A DNA stretch of 64,000 nucleotides from Lanius collurio (lineage: Eukaryota > Chordata > Aves > Passeriformes > Laniidae). A program made the translations under genes and the position numbers. Shown piece after piece: positions 12,801 to 22,546 of this stretch. Each line of letters starts with the position of its first letter. The first letter of the stretch is position 1. The notes under the pieces are model-generated. The model made no database searches. It saw only the letters and a list, made by a program, of their open reading frames with translations, and was not told the origin of the DNA. The DNA lies in contig JACBWW010000020.1 of the NCBI GenBank assembly GCA_020086605.1, positions 14,186,283 through 14,250,282 on the forward strand, in the 5' to 3' direction.

Positions 12801-15800
12801 CTGATTTGCCTTCTCTTGTTTAGGAAACCCATATTATGACAGTGTGGGGTCTCTAGGTGTTGGAACTTTGTTAGGAACCGTGTCAGCATTTCTAATCTAC
12901 ACTAACACTGAAGCCCTGCTGGGACGATCCATTGAACCTGAACAGCTGCAGCGGCTCACTGAGTTACTGGAAAGTGATCCTGTAGTAAGGTAAGGATCTT
13001 TACAGCTCAGTCTCCACTATGAGCAACAAAAAGCAGGAGAATAGCATTTAATAAGAGAAGTCTGGTAAGATTATTTTTAGTGTGAAATCTTCTGAACTGG
13101 GATTCTAGAATCTTTATTATTGCTGGCTTCTATTTCTTTGCTAAAACTTTCAATAAGTGAATACTTGCACCTCTTGGGTGTTCAACAGCTAAAATAGCAT
13201 TGCAGATATGTTCCAACAGCCACATTAATTACAGGAATTGACAATGACTTAATGAGAATGCTATCACAAACTTAAAACTATTTTCAAATGCATGAAATGC
13301 AAGTGCTTAAATTATGCTGTTACGTTACTTGGATAGTTTATTAGCACTTAAATATTTAAATTCTGTTAATATTCAATGTGTGGAATTCTATAGCAGTTGG
13401 TAGGACGTGCTGCAGTAGTATTATGATGCAATGGATTCTGCATGTTACATGCTTATAAAAGTAACTCAATGCTAATTTCTCCTTCCTTGGAAGTCTGCAA
13501 TTTGTAGTAAATTGGCAGCTCACTGTAATTCTAAAATCTTGCTTTAATGCTTTTCAATGAGCAATTTTGGCTTTAACCCTATTAACCTTGATTTAGACGC
13601 AAACTTCTTTTTGTTTGCTTTTTAATCTTTATTTAAGAATATATTTCTATGTAAATCAGCTGAAATATTCTAGTACCTTTTTTATTTGTAGTAATTTTTG
13701 AGCTGTGAATGAAAAAAACCCAAGCCCATTAGTTAATACTAAAGTACTTGAAAGAAACTAAGTGCTGCCTCCTCACAGTTCCAAGCAAGAGGTCTGGACA
13801 ACATGCCCTTTATTCCAGAAACTAAACAAGATTCCTATTTGGAGTGCAATTCTGATAGTATTTTCACATGTCAGTAATAAATTGAGTATTTGTGGTAGCC
13901 CTGGATTAGTCTGAATGGTGAAGGATGTGTCAGTAGTGCTGTGTTGGAGTAGGGGAATTCACCTGACTATTTGTGCATGACTTCTGTAGTTCTTTTTTTC
14001 AATGCATACAGGTGGCTTTTGCTTGACTGAGGCTGAAATAAAAAAATTTCTCCTCGGCCAAGTACCAATTTAAATTGTATTCTGTTTTGTAAGTGCCTCT
14101 AACTTCTCAACAGAGCAGACTTAGTTCATGTTCTTCTTACTGTAGACTTTTTTTTTAACAAGAAGTACCTTAATTTTAAAAAAGCGTGAATAATAAAAGA
14201 AGCAAAGACCTTGTGAGAAACTGTGTTTTTATTTTCTGGAGGTTAGAAACTGAAACCTGTTTAGGTGCTTATCATACCTTCTGTATGCACTTTATGTTCA
14301 GTTATCTCTTTCTTAGATCCATTGTGTTATCAGCTTTGATTTCTTTCAGTGCCCAGTTTGTCTTTGCCCAAGTTCTTATAACAAGCCTACTATCTGTAGC
14401 TTGGTTAACATACATAGTAAAACATCTGGTCTTAATCTGGGTTTTCTGTGATGTAAACTTACTACCCTTGCTTGTTACCCTTGTGTGTAATTTGGGGAAA
14501 AAGCTGAAAACAAACAAACCAAAGGCTGAAATAAGAAAAAAAATGGAGCAACTGAAATGAGGAAGTCTTTTAACATTAACTGTTTCTTCAAAGGATTACG
14601 TGTATATTTTCATCAACATAAGCTTTGGGCTTGTAAGAGTGTCAGCATTTTCTTGAACATTCAAACTTTCACATTTTCTTAAATGAAGATGTGCAGTAGT
14701 GTGTGCTACTCTTGAATATCCTACTGACACCAAATTTAAAAGAAAAAGCTCCTGATTAGTGGTCTGTTTCTAAAGCTGTGACTAATACTTGCTTTTTTAT
14801 TTCAACCTTTCAGGGTTTTCAGTTCTCAATGCAATGGTTTTTGCAGTTGCTGCTGCCAGAATATTCCTCCCTTGTTCTTTCAGGCACAGTTTGCAATGTT
14901 TATTTTCAGATGTATTTTGTCAAATCGGAAGGGGACTTATTAGGGAATCATTTAGTATTCTTCAGAAGGTATTTTAGATCCAAATTGACAAAAGGATCCT
15001 GGGGCTCTGATATCAACTCCCTCAACCTCCATCAGCACCATGACTTAACTTACTATTCCAGCAGTAGCTTGCCTGAACATTGTGGTCCATTGCTAATTAT
15101 AAAATATTTGATTATCAGTCAATACTAACTGCTGTCCTACTAAAATAAGTCTCTGTGGTGGTGATATTTTTTGAACTAAATCTTGATACTTTAATTTTTT
15201 TTACAGGATTGTTTGACAAGACTACATTCCCATAAATCTTAATGAGTGGAATTAGTGTTCTTAGTATATAATTCTTCTCTCCACCTTTCTCACTATTTTT
15301 CCTTCAGTTGTCAGATGAAGTTGTCCTCAGTTAAATGGATGGACTTGTTTACTGTTCTTAGATTTTGGCACAGTGGTGTTAACCTGGTTTGTTTTTGTTT
15401 TAATTCTCATCAGTATTGCAAGATGAAAAATTAATTTGCCTTCACAGTTATTCTTGGTTCTTTTTACTCTTGAATATAAGTTATGGAACCTACTGAATTA
15501 GAAGCATTTTTTTCCATTTAAATATCCAATATGCTTCTCTGCTGTTAGTAGGAAAATCCTTTGTTGTACTAATACAATCTTGCTTACATTCCATCTTAAC
15601 TCTCTTTGACACCTTTGGTGCCTAAACCATTCTTGTGGTCAGCTTAACTGAACTGTGGGAAATTAGCCTTTCATAACTGGGAAATAAATTATGTGATGTG
15701 GTACAGACTCTGTCCTGATTCTGTTCTTATGGAATTTAATCACAGATTCCTAGGCATAAGCTATTCTTAGTGACAGTTTCATCTTTAAATTTACTTCATT

Positions 15801-18800
15801 GTAACAGCTGTTGGGTAGTTGTGCTTCTGTTGTGCTGGGAAGTCTGTCATTCTGGTTTGGACAAAAACCAAAAGTATTACAACCAATTGCTCAAAACCAG
15901 TAACTTGATGTTCTCTGACAAATTTTTCATTAATGTGAAACTTACTCAGTTTTTCCCTGGTTAGAATTGATGTTGTCTACTAACCCTCCAGAAGTTTCCA
16001 TAAGCAAGCTTTGTAGCTTAAGCTTTAGCATACACATTTGTATTTTTGAATGATTAGTGATTTTGCTCCTCTTGACTCACTGTCTTATCTTTCCTGGTCA
16101 GATTATATGCACAAATTCCTTCACATTTATAGAATATGCATAATTTCACTGAATTTTGTGAGGCTGCTGCTTAATGAGAATCTCAAATATCACTTATTAT
16201 CTTCTTGCTTAGCTCTAATGGACACCTGATATGTCTTCAACATTTTTGAATCACATGGCTCCAAATTCTCTTCATTAACCACATCTGTTATCTTAAATAC
16301 CCTCTTTGTGATGAGGTAGTTTGATGCCATCTAATTTACTCCCATTAATACTGTTTTGATTTGATACCTTCCCACAGAATAGTTGCATAAATTGGAATGC
16401 AGCTGGAAAGACTTTATTGCGACCAGTAAGATGATAGTTCTTTTAATCTGCCTAAATATTTACTAAGATACATGTTTTGGTGTCTCTATATTTAGTTCAT
16501 GTTCTGTTTCTTTTTTAATATGCTTACCTCTCCTCCACCATGAGTATTACAAGAAGTACTCTGTAAGAATGTCCTATGATTGTTCATCTTAAAGTTTTCG
16601 TCTCCTGTTCTTTTTTGGCTGTTCATTCTAGCAGGCTCCTTCCAACGTACATGCCTTCTGCTTTCTTCCTGCACTGCCTGTGAAGTTATTTCTGATTTAT
16701 AAACATTCAGATGCAAAGAAGCATTTCTAGTTGGGAAGAGTAAATTTGATTAACATAAAGGGTGTGATAAATGTAAAGATTCTGTGAAATTGTACAATTT
16801 AGTGAAATAAATGGAGGTAAAGTTAGGTACTTTCCATCAAGTGAGCTGCATTACTTAATCTAAATTTTGTGTTAGAATTTACCAAATTGTCAAGATTGCA
16901 TTTTTCTGTTAAAAAACTGAAAATCTTTGAAATATTTTATACTTGTTTTACTTTGAAAATATCAGCAGCAAGAATTTAAAAAATGTGAAACTTTTGTGAT
17001 TTGCGTACTGTGTTTTAGACTCCACTTATTTTTTCTGACCTTGATGGAAAAATGTGGAAATTTACTCTGCAGCAGCAATTTTAAATTCTCTTGGCTTTAG
17101 AGATAAACTGAGTTTATGCTAATATAATTAGGAAAAAAATCTACTATTTAATTTTTTTGAAATGTATCGCCATACGTCTTGGTCCTGAGTTTGCTTCTTA
17201 TACCAGAAAAATTAAGAGCTTGTTGTTTACTACCTATATTCACACATTAGAATTTGTCCAGCAAGCTGGAAAAAAACTGCTACAGAAAACCAGAATTTTT
17301 CGAAGGACTAAAATATAAACATTAGAGCTTTCATGTTCTAGTATTTATTAAGAACCTTTAAATAAATACACATTTTCAGCATTTACAAACAGTTGTATCT
17401 TGATAAGCTGTGATTAATAGTTCTGAAGGATCAAAATGAGTTCTAAACAAAATATCCATAATTTTTTCATCTGTCAGATGTATTTTTGAAAATTCTCCAA
17501 AAGATCATGCCTTTACCAACTTTAGGAAAGGACAGTTCTGATTGCAACATGTCCTTTCAGTGATTAACAACAGGTTATTGTTCCTTTCCTCAGAATTGAG
17601 GTTACTTAAAGATTGTTAAATAGCGTCATGTATATGTGCAAAAACTTCTTTGCAGTAGAAAATACATTGGACTTGAACTTTTAACACAGAATAGAGAAGT
17701 TCTCACACTTTTAATTGTGGATTTTTTAAAAATATACTGTTAGTCTAGTTCTAAATGTGTGATGCTTCTAGTAGTCTTATTGCAGTGACTTATAGATGTG
17801 TTGGTGTTGCAGAAACCTGTCAAAGTGGTATAACCAGTTAAACATAAAGTAGTATTTAATGGAACTGAGGGTGGGCAAAATGAGGATATTTTGTCAAAGG
17901 CAGTGACCTTTTGAAATTACAGGATCATTTTGTGGTGACAGTATTTTAACATGAGAAGTCAAACTAGCTAGTGGTTTGTTCTATGTTGTTTTACATTTTC
18001 TTTAAAAATGCATATATTTCAGAGCAATTCATGATGTTAAAGCCACAGACATGGGAATGAGCAAAGTGAGATTCAAGGCAGAAGTAGACTTTGATGGACG
18101 TGTTGTTACTCGGTCTTACCTGGAAAAACAAGACATTGAACAGCTGTTACAAGTACGTGTAAAAAATCGCTTTTGTTACCCCCAGTATCTGATATTTACT
18201 TTCCAATTTCAAATACCTCTAAACCCAAGACTTGCAAGTAGGTGAGGTACATTTCACTTCTCCATTTGAAGGGTTGCAGATGTTCTTACTTTGTGTTAGT
18301 GTTTTAAATGTACTTACAGAGAATCATATTATGTGCTGCTGAAAAAGTGCCTGAGTAGGAGGAAAGCAGTGGGTTTTTTTTAACTCATTACCCTTGAGAT
18401 TGGTTCAACTGGTCAGACCCAGGTGCTTATAATGCCAAGGGTGTGGGTTTGCTCTCTACAGGGGCCATTCACCTAAGTGTTTGAGTCCATAACCCTTGTG
18501 GGTCCCTTCCAACTCAGAATATTCTGTGATTGTTTTGTCAGAAAATACAGATTTGTAAAAAAAAAAAACATTTGACGAGAACATAATTCCTCTAATACAT
18601 TTATTGAATTACAAGATCTGCAGTTAAAACTAGAAACCTGTCACCTGCAAATAGGCATCTGTTTTGTCAGAGCCATTTGCCCTGGGTGTTGGTGATGCAG
18701 TGTTAGGGTTTACAGGTCCAGCTGTTCAGACTCACCATGAATATGGATTGCTTTCATCACATGATTTAGCATTTTGATGATGTTTAAAAATTACCATCCT

Positions 18801-21800
18801 TAAGTAAGTGTCAGTGTCTGATTTTAGTATAGTTCAGAGTAGCTTTTCTTAATCCTCCTTTTCAATATAGAAATACAGAACTGTTCTCTGCTATATGGCA
18901 GAACTATGAAGTATGAAGAAAATATTTATCTAAATCAAAAGGAGAATTTTAAGTGAGCAAAATATTTTGCTTCCTTACCAGTTTTCACTGGTAACTTGCT
19001 TGTGTACAAGATTTCTTTCTTTTCTACCCTTTCTAAATGAAATACAGATGTCAGATGTCTACATTTTATGTCTGTCCATTAAAAACTACTTAGAAGTTAT
19101 CAGAGTTTACTTTTAAATTTTACATTGCAATTTTTTAAACCATTAGTATCCCAGTTTTAAAAACATGTTATGTCAAGTTAAGAATTATGCAATACAGTGC
19201 AATATCTGATCTGTTAATTACTGGATTTCAATTTAATACATTTTTGAGAGGAAGAGTGCTATCAGCTTTGTACCACTGAGGCACTGCAAGTTTGCCTGGT
19301 TTAAAATGACAGTTGCTTTGCTGTTGCAGTTTTTAGTACACTAGTCATCTTTTAAATGCTTTGTTAGATTTTATTCTTTACCTTCTATTTCCCTTGGCAA
19401 TTGCATACAATCTTCACTAGTTCTTCCAATACTTCTAGTATTGTTGGAAAAGATCTTCCTGATTGCTTCTAGGTTGGCAGCTGTTTCTTACACAGGTCAT
19501 TGTTCTTCCACGTAGTAACCTCATGTCAGCTGTAAAACCATCAGTCCTTTCAGTAGGATTCAGCCATCTGAAGTCAAAGGCAAACATTGTGCTTGCCTTT
19601 TGATCTGTACTTTTTCAAGTAAGCAACTCATTCATCTGACACTGCTGTCAACATTATTCTTTGTACAGTTATGAAATGTTTGTTGAAATGCTGTCATTCA
19701 GATTACCTTGGTTTTGTTCTTGTGACTTGCCGTGATCGTAGTCACGGATTATTGTTGTTGAGATATTTTTTAAGCTTAATCAATTACATTATTCCTCTTC
19801 AGTTTTAGAGTAGTGAGAAGGAGAAGGAAGTTGATGTCATGGACTTGAATGCACAAGAAGAATTAGCTGTTTCATAGTTTCTGTCTGTTTGCAATAACCT
19901 ATTTATCCTAAACATACTGCAGCTGCGATAAACTACAGGACAAATGGCTTCCAGACAGCTTGGTGTGAGACCTCTAAGGAAAGCTCATAGCTTTAAACTG
20001 AAAGGTGATAGATATAAATGAGTTACAAGGAAAAAATTCTTTACTGGGGTGGTCAGGGTGGTGAGACAGTGGAACAGGTTGCCTAGAGAATTGTGGATGT
20101 TCTGTCCCTTGAGGTGTTTATGGTCAGATTGGATGGCGCCCTGAGCAACCTGGTGTAGCAGAAATTGTCCCTGCCTATGGCAGTGGGAGAGCAACTAGAT
20201 GATCTTTAAGACCCTTTCTGACCCAAACCATTGTAAGATTCTATGGCAGTACTGTAGTACCTGCTTTGGTGCTCCTGATGTCTGTGGTCTTCTGGAGGGT
20301 GGAGTATAACATCCTTTCCTCCTTTATCTGATTCCTTTAGTTTCATATGCTGTTGCTCTCTTAGTCTGAGTTCCTGTCAATTGTCTTCAAGTTTCTGATA
20401 TTATGGAGGAGTCATATTTGCAGCAGTGTTTGTAGTAATCCTTATGGACTTTCAGATGAGTTGGTTATGTGATGCCCAGAGCAGGCAGTGTAATGGAATT
20501 GCAAGAATGTAGAAAATGGGGAAAGAATACACAGGGTGGTGAGACAGTGGAAGAGGTTGCTCTGCCTTGCTTTTATGAATACTTCAGAAACTTCTAGAAA
20601 ATGAATGAAATTCTCTAAACTTATTTGTAAAGTCAAGGAGGAAATCAATTAAAGATAGAAGAAAGTGTTGTATCACATGCAGGTGTAATGATAGAGCCAG
20701 CTGTTTTCATCGAATAGATGCTACTCTTCTGTGTCTTTGAGACATAAGAACAGATGATGTTTTGAGAGTAAATGGCAAAAGCTGAAGTGTTTTGTTTAGG
20801 GGTTGGGTTTTTTCCTCCCTCTTGAAATATGTCAAGACCCTCTGGAGTGTTATTCCTTTTTTTCTTTTCCTCATCTCAATCTCTTAAATTTAATTTCTTC
20901 CTAGGAAATTCAGCAAGTGAAAACCCTTGAAGAACTAGAAGCCTTTATGCTCAAGCATGGTGAGAATATCATTGACACTCTGGGAGCTGAAGTAGACAGA
21001 CTTGAGAAGGACCTGAAGGTAAATTTAACTGCTTATTAGTAGTGCTTATTCTGTGATATATTTTAAACAATATCACTGCATCTAATTTTTGGGATTTCAT
21101 TTGTAAATATGAGAGAGGAAAGAGGCTGATACTATGAATGCACATTTTCTTGCTATAGTTTCATTTACTAAGTGCTGACCACCAGCACATCCTTCCTTTG
21201 CCACTGATCCATTTGTTACGTATTTTGTTCCATTTTATACCAACAGAGAAGACATTTTCATTAAATAGACCTAAATAGAATATGTCTTTGTTACTGTATT
21301 CTCAGATTGTCAGATTATTTATAGGCTGTTGAATTCTGTTTTGGCTGTAAAAAAGCAAATTTTTTTTAAAAACTGATTCTTAGCATTCTATCAAGTATTT
21401 CTGGGTGATGGAACTGCTACTCAACATCTTTCACTCGTATTGAAGCCGTACAGTGTTTAGTTTAATTTACAAAAGCCTCTCAGCTTTCTTATGTTTTTTT
21501 TTTTTTTTTAATTCTACTATTTAAATATCCTCTGGCAGATGCAAGAAAGGGTTGTTTCCATTTTTAATTTTGTAAGTATCTTGGGGCTGTCACTCTTACC
21601 TTTCTGGCATGAATTCAGAACTACAAGAATATAGACCCCCAGATAAATGCAGTCCTGCCATGACTGTCTTTTCTGGCCATGAGACACTACTCAAGAGCAT
21701 GTCGGTCCTTGCTTGTTATATTTCATAAATATTCTAGTTTAAGTTTCTATCCCTCGGGTTGTCTTGTTTTAAAAGTCAAAATACTGTTTTTTGAATTTAA

Positions 21801-22546
21801 TTTCACTATCTGAATCAGCTCTTTATGCATGGTTTTGGAGGAGCAGGAGCATGTCTAAATTTTTTATAAACATAGATACTTTTTTTGGAGTAAGCATATA
21901 TATAGAGATTGTGTTGGTATTGAATATGCTGTAGTAAATATACTAGTCATGTTCACATGCTGGATGACTTTGAAGGCGTGACTTTCTCATGGATTATACA
22001 ACTGATATAATGATGATAACATATTTCTACAAGATCAGAAAATTAGTATTTCTTAATAGAAACAGTATCCTGAATTTTTATAAATAGCTTCAATGGCATA
22101 GAATAAATTATTTCAAAAATCTTAGCCGTTATTCAGGAAAATATCTGTTAAAACTTTAAGAAAGTAAGATATGTACATGTATCTGAACAGTTTTATATAA
22201 AAATCTACTGCCTTTTTAAAATTGAGAGCTCCTCCATACTTTATAAAGCATAAGAACTAATTTATCCATGATGTTAAAAAGTATTTTTCAAATAAAAAGA
22301 TGATCTAGCTTTCAAAAAATGCCTTATAATATGGACAGTGTTTGTTTGAAACTCTTCCTCATTTTAAAATAGTCCCTATGTTGCCCAAAAAGGGGATTTG
22401 TTATCCAGTAAACAACACTATACCAGAAGTATATTACTTGTAATGATGCACAAAAATGTATTTGAATATTTTCAATATATTGTTTTTAAATTTTATTTCA
22501 GCAACGAAATCCTGATGTTCGTCATGTGGATTTGGAGATACTGTAG
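829..22546 (+). CDS. SLC30A9: SLC30A9 (ZnT9) gene, spliced, N-terminus missing
   Basis: Span of the spliced coding region; the exons are listed separately. Fifteen exons from 1245 to 22546 join in phase at GT-AG junctions to give about 456 residues ending in a TAG stop. The product is co-linear with vertebrate ZnT9 (human about 568 residues, from memory), so roughly 110 N-terminal residues lie upstream or in the tentative exon at 829. Visible parts, in order: the conserved block before the transporter (KREYG through FFGNTK), then about six hydrophobic segments of a cation-efflux domain (exons at 4389-12989), then a hydrophilic C-terminal domain ending HVDLEIL. The HSLADTCNQ segment carries the HxxxD metal-site pattern, and LLEDAAAVL holds the acidic pair in the later helix. 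ZnT9 is known as a mitochondrial zinc exporter and was earlier described as a nuclear receptor coactivator; an LxxLL motif (LTELL) lies in the exon at 12824. The gene converges on BEND4, as in human 4p13. Confidence 0.97.
1245..1344 (+). CDS. SLC30A9: SLC30A9 exon, conserved KREYG block
   Basis: Follows the acceptor TTTATTTAAG and ends at CCAG/GTATGA. It reads KAVLKKREYGPKYTQNNF, then ITGVRAINEFCLKS, nearly identical to vertebrate ZnT9. It starts with two bases of a split valine codon and ends with AG of a serine completed by the next exon. It belongs to the conserved region before the transporter domain. Confidence 0.93.
2139..2231 (+). CDS. SLC30A9: SLC30A9 exon, DLDQLRKIKRR block
   Basis: Acceptor TTCCTTAG at 2138 and donor GTAAGA at 2232. 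It encodes DLDQLRKIKRRSPHDDTETF and then TVYLRSDVEA, matching ZnT9. The 93 bases keep phase on both sides; the final AA joins G of the next exon to make lysine. Confidence 0.97.
2454..2536 (+). CDS. SLC30A9: SLC30A9 exon, LEVWGSPEALARE block
   Basis: Acceptor CATGCAG and donor GTGAGT. It encodes SLEVWGSPEALARERKRR followed by KEAEIKYRE, a basic and probably helical stretch. The last A plus AT of the next exon gives asparagine. Confidence 0.97.
3587..3645 (+). CDS. SLC30A9: SLC30A9 exon, LFRNQ...FFGNTK
   Basis: Acceptor ATTGCAG and donor GTAAGG. It encodes LFRNQRLLWEYKEFFGNTK and ends on a codon boundary. A tryptophan stands where mammals have arginine (human, from memory, ILREYRDFL); TGG from CGG would be a simple CpG transition. 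Confidence 0.96.
4389..4456 (+). CDS. SLC30A9: SLC30A9 exon, start of transmembrane helix 1
   Basis: Acceptor TATGTAG and donor GTAAGT. It encodes PRSSTAAMFFKGPGKVVMVA and then IC, the entry into the first membrane helix of the cation-efflux domain. It ends with two bases (AT) of an isoleucine codon. Confidence 0.96.
4457..8860 (+). other. SLC30A9 introns (4457-8860, exon excepted)
   Basis: Two introns (4457-6926 and 7030-8860). They are AT-rich with many T runs. An alternating AT/AC region at about 8620-8670 can fold back on itself (TATATACACATAC against GTGTATATG). No gene is visible. Confidence 0.75.
6927..7029 (+). CDS. SLC30A9: SLC30A9 exon, helices 1-2 with HxxxD metal motif
   Basis: Acceptor TTTTCAG and donor GTGAGT. 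It encodes NGLNFFFKLLAWVYTGSASM and FSEAIHSLADTCNQ. The H and D in HSLAD match the HxxxD zinc-coordination pattern of ZnT transporters. It ends on a codon boundary. Confidence 0.97.
8861..8916 (+). CDS. SLC30A9: SLC30A9 exon, ALLALGISQSARTPDPSHP
   Basis: Acceptor TTAAATAG and donor GTAAGC. It encodes ALLALGISQSARTPDPSH and the first two bases of proline. It covers the loop between membrane helices 2 and 3. Confidence 0.96.
10244..10379 (+). CDS. SLC30A9: SLC30A9 exon, transmembrane helix 3
   Basis: Acceptor TTCTAG and donor GTAAGC. It encodes YGFTNMRYIASLISGVGIFM, MGAGLSWYHGIMGLLHPHP and VESLLW, almost identical to mammalian ZnT9. It contains a clear hydrophobic helix (ASLISGVGIFMMGAGLSW). 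Confidence 0.97.
10800..10839 (+). CDS. SLC30A9: SLC30A9 exon, helix 4 start
   Basis: A 40-base exon between acceptor CATACAG and donor GTATGC. It encodes AYCILAGSLVSEG plus the first base of alanine. It is short, but it is required to keep frame and match the family. Confidence 0.95.
11280..11351 (+). CDS. SLC30A9: SLC30A9 exon, TLLVAINEIRRSARAKG
   Basis: Acceptor GTTTCAG and donor GTATGT. It encodes TLLVAINEIRRSARAKGLSF and then YQY. It completes membrane helix 4 and gives the basic loop after it. Confidence 0.97.
11804..11911 (+). CDS. SLC30A9: SLC30A9 exon, helix 5 with acidic metal site
   Basis: Acceptor TGTACAG and donor GTAAAA. It encodes VQSRDPSTNVVLLEDAAAVL followed by SVAVAATCMGLTSLT. 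The ED pair in LLEDAAAVL is the conserved acidic site of this helix. A serine follows AAAVL where the human protein has glycine. Confidence 0.97.
12649..12745. repeat. A-rich low-complexity tract
   Basis: Runs of A separated by AACCCC and CCAACC-type blocks. It resembles the decayed poly(A)-like tracts common in bird introns. No parent element can be recognised next to it. Confidence 0.6.
12824..12989 (+). CDS. SLC30A9: SLC30A9 exon, helix 6 and LxxLL motif
   Basis: Acceptor TGTTTAG and donor GTAAGG. It encodes NPYYDSVGSLGVGTLLGTVS, AFLIYTNTEALLGRSIEPEQ and LQRLTELLESDPVV. The first half is the sixth hydrophobic segment. LTELL fits the LxxLL nuclear-receptor box pattern, which agrees with earlier reports of ZnT9 as a coactivator. 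Confidence 0.97.
12990..18022 (+). other. long SLC30A9 intron (5.0 kb)
   Basis: AT-rich intron between the helix 6 exon and the C-terminal domain. Open stretches of up to 124 codons occur (for example 14186-14560), but they lack homology and splice logic. I see no repeat family member in it. Confidence 0.75.
18023..18152 (+). CDS. SLC30A9: SLC30A9 exon, C-terminal domain part 1
   Basis: Acceptor ATTTCAG and donor GTACGT. It encodes AIHDVKATDMGMSKVRFKAE, VDFDGRVVTRSYLEKQDIEQ and LLQ, the alpha/beta C-terminal domain of the transporter. It ends on a codon boundary. It follows the longest SLC30A9 intron visible here (about 5.0 kb). Confidence 0.97.
18393..18534 (+). mobile_element. tRNA-Ile-headed, CR1-tailed SINE (TguSINE1-like)
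   Basis: The left half follows a tRNA-Ile body: TGGTTCAACTGGTCAGA at the D-arm/A-box position, GTGCTTATAATGCC at the anticodon-loop position, and GGGTTTGCTCTC at the B-box position, with GGGGCCA closing the acceptor arm. The right half (TTGTGGGTCCCTTCCAACTC and then ATTCTGTGATTG) is the 3' tail typical of CR1 elements, which supply the reverse transcriptase. From memory, this head-tail combination defines passerine SINEs. Both promoter boxes carry substitutions, so it is probably an old, inactive copy. Confidence 0.82.
19938..20245 (+). mobile_element. CR1 LINE 3' end fragment (+)
   Basis: Contains the CR1 landmarks in order: TTTAAACTGAAAGG, AAATTCTTTACTG, GGTGGTGAGACAGTGGAACA, GGTTGCCTAGAGAA, TTGGATGGCGCCCTGAGCAA, CCTGGTGTAGCAG, ACTAGATGATCTTTAAGACC and ACCATTGTAAGATTCTATG. 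It is severely 5'-truncated, as most bird CR1 copies are. The 5' limit is uncertain; sequence from ~19938 (AGGACAAATGGCTTC) looks related. Confidence 0.9.
20532..20560 (+). repeat. short CR1-like echo of the upstream copy
   Basis: CAGGGTGGTGAGACAGTGGAA here (20532-20552) is identical to 20054-20074 inside the CR1 copy, and AGGTTGC follows in both. Flanks on both sides do not match. It is either a tiny second CR1 remnant or a copied patch. Confidence 0.6.
20905..21018 (+). CDS. SLC30A9: SLC30A9 exon, C-terminal domain part 2
   Basis: Acceptor TTCCTAG and donor GTAAAT; 38 whole codons. It encodes EIQQVKTLEELEAFMLKHGE, NIIDTLGAEVDRLEKDLK, a charged helical segment conserved to mammals. Confidence 0.97.
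21019..22501 (+). other. last SLC30A9 intron
   Basis: AT-rich intron of 1.5 kb with a poly-T run at about 21496-21510. Nothing else is recognised. Confidence 0.75.
22502..22546 (+). CDS. SLC30A9: SLC30A9 terminal coding exon and stop
   Basis: Acceptor ATTTCAG at 22501. It encodes QRNPDVRHVDLEIL and then TAG (22544-22546), the exact C-terminus of the family. Confidence 0.97.
   Translation, partial: QRNPDVRHVDLEIL

Larger units (their letters stand above)
8917..12823 (+). other. SLC30A9 introns (8917-12823, exons excepted)
   Basis: Introns 8917-10243, 10380-10799, 10840-11279, 11352-11803 and 11912-12823. They hold a 16-base direct repeat near 9331-9370 and an A-rich stretch at 12649-12745. 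No additional gene is visible. Confidence 0.75.
18153..20904 (+). other. SLC30A9 intron carrying SINE and CR1 copies
   Basis: Intron of 2.75 kb. It contains the tRNA-Ile/CR1 SINE at ~18393-18534, a CR1 3' end at ~19938-20245 and a CR1-like 21-mer at 20532. The rest has no recognisable content. Confidence 0.8.

Noticed and set aside
14186..14560. 124-codon open stretch on +
   Set aside because: Intronic and T-rich, giving a falsely hydrophobic product; no family resemblance or splice support.
18393..18470. tRNA-Ile-like sequence
   Set aside because: The arms do not pair well, the B-box is altered, and it is fused to a CR1 tail; this is a SINE head, not a tRNA gene.
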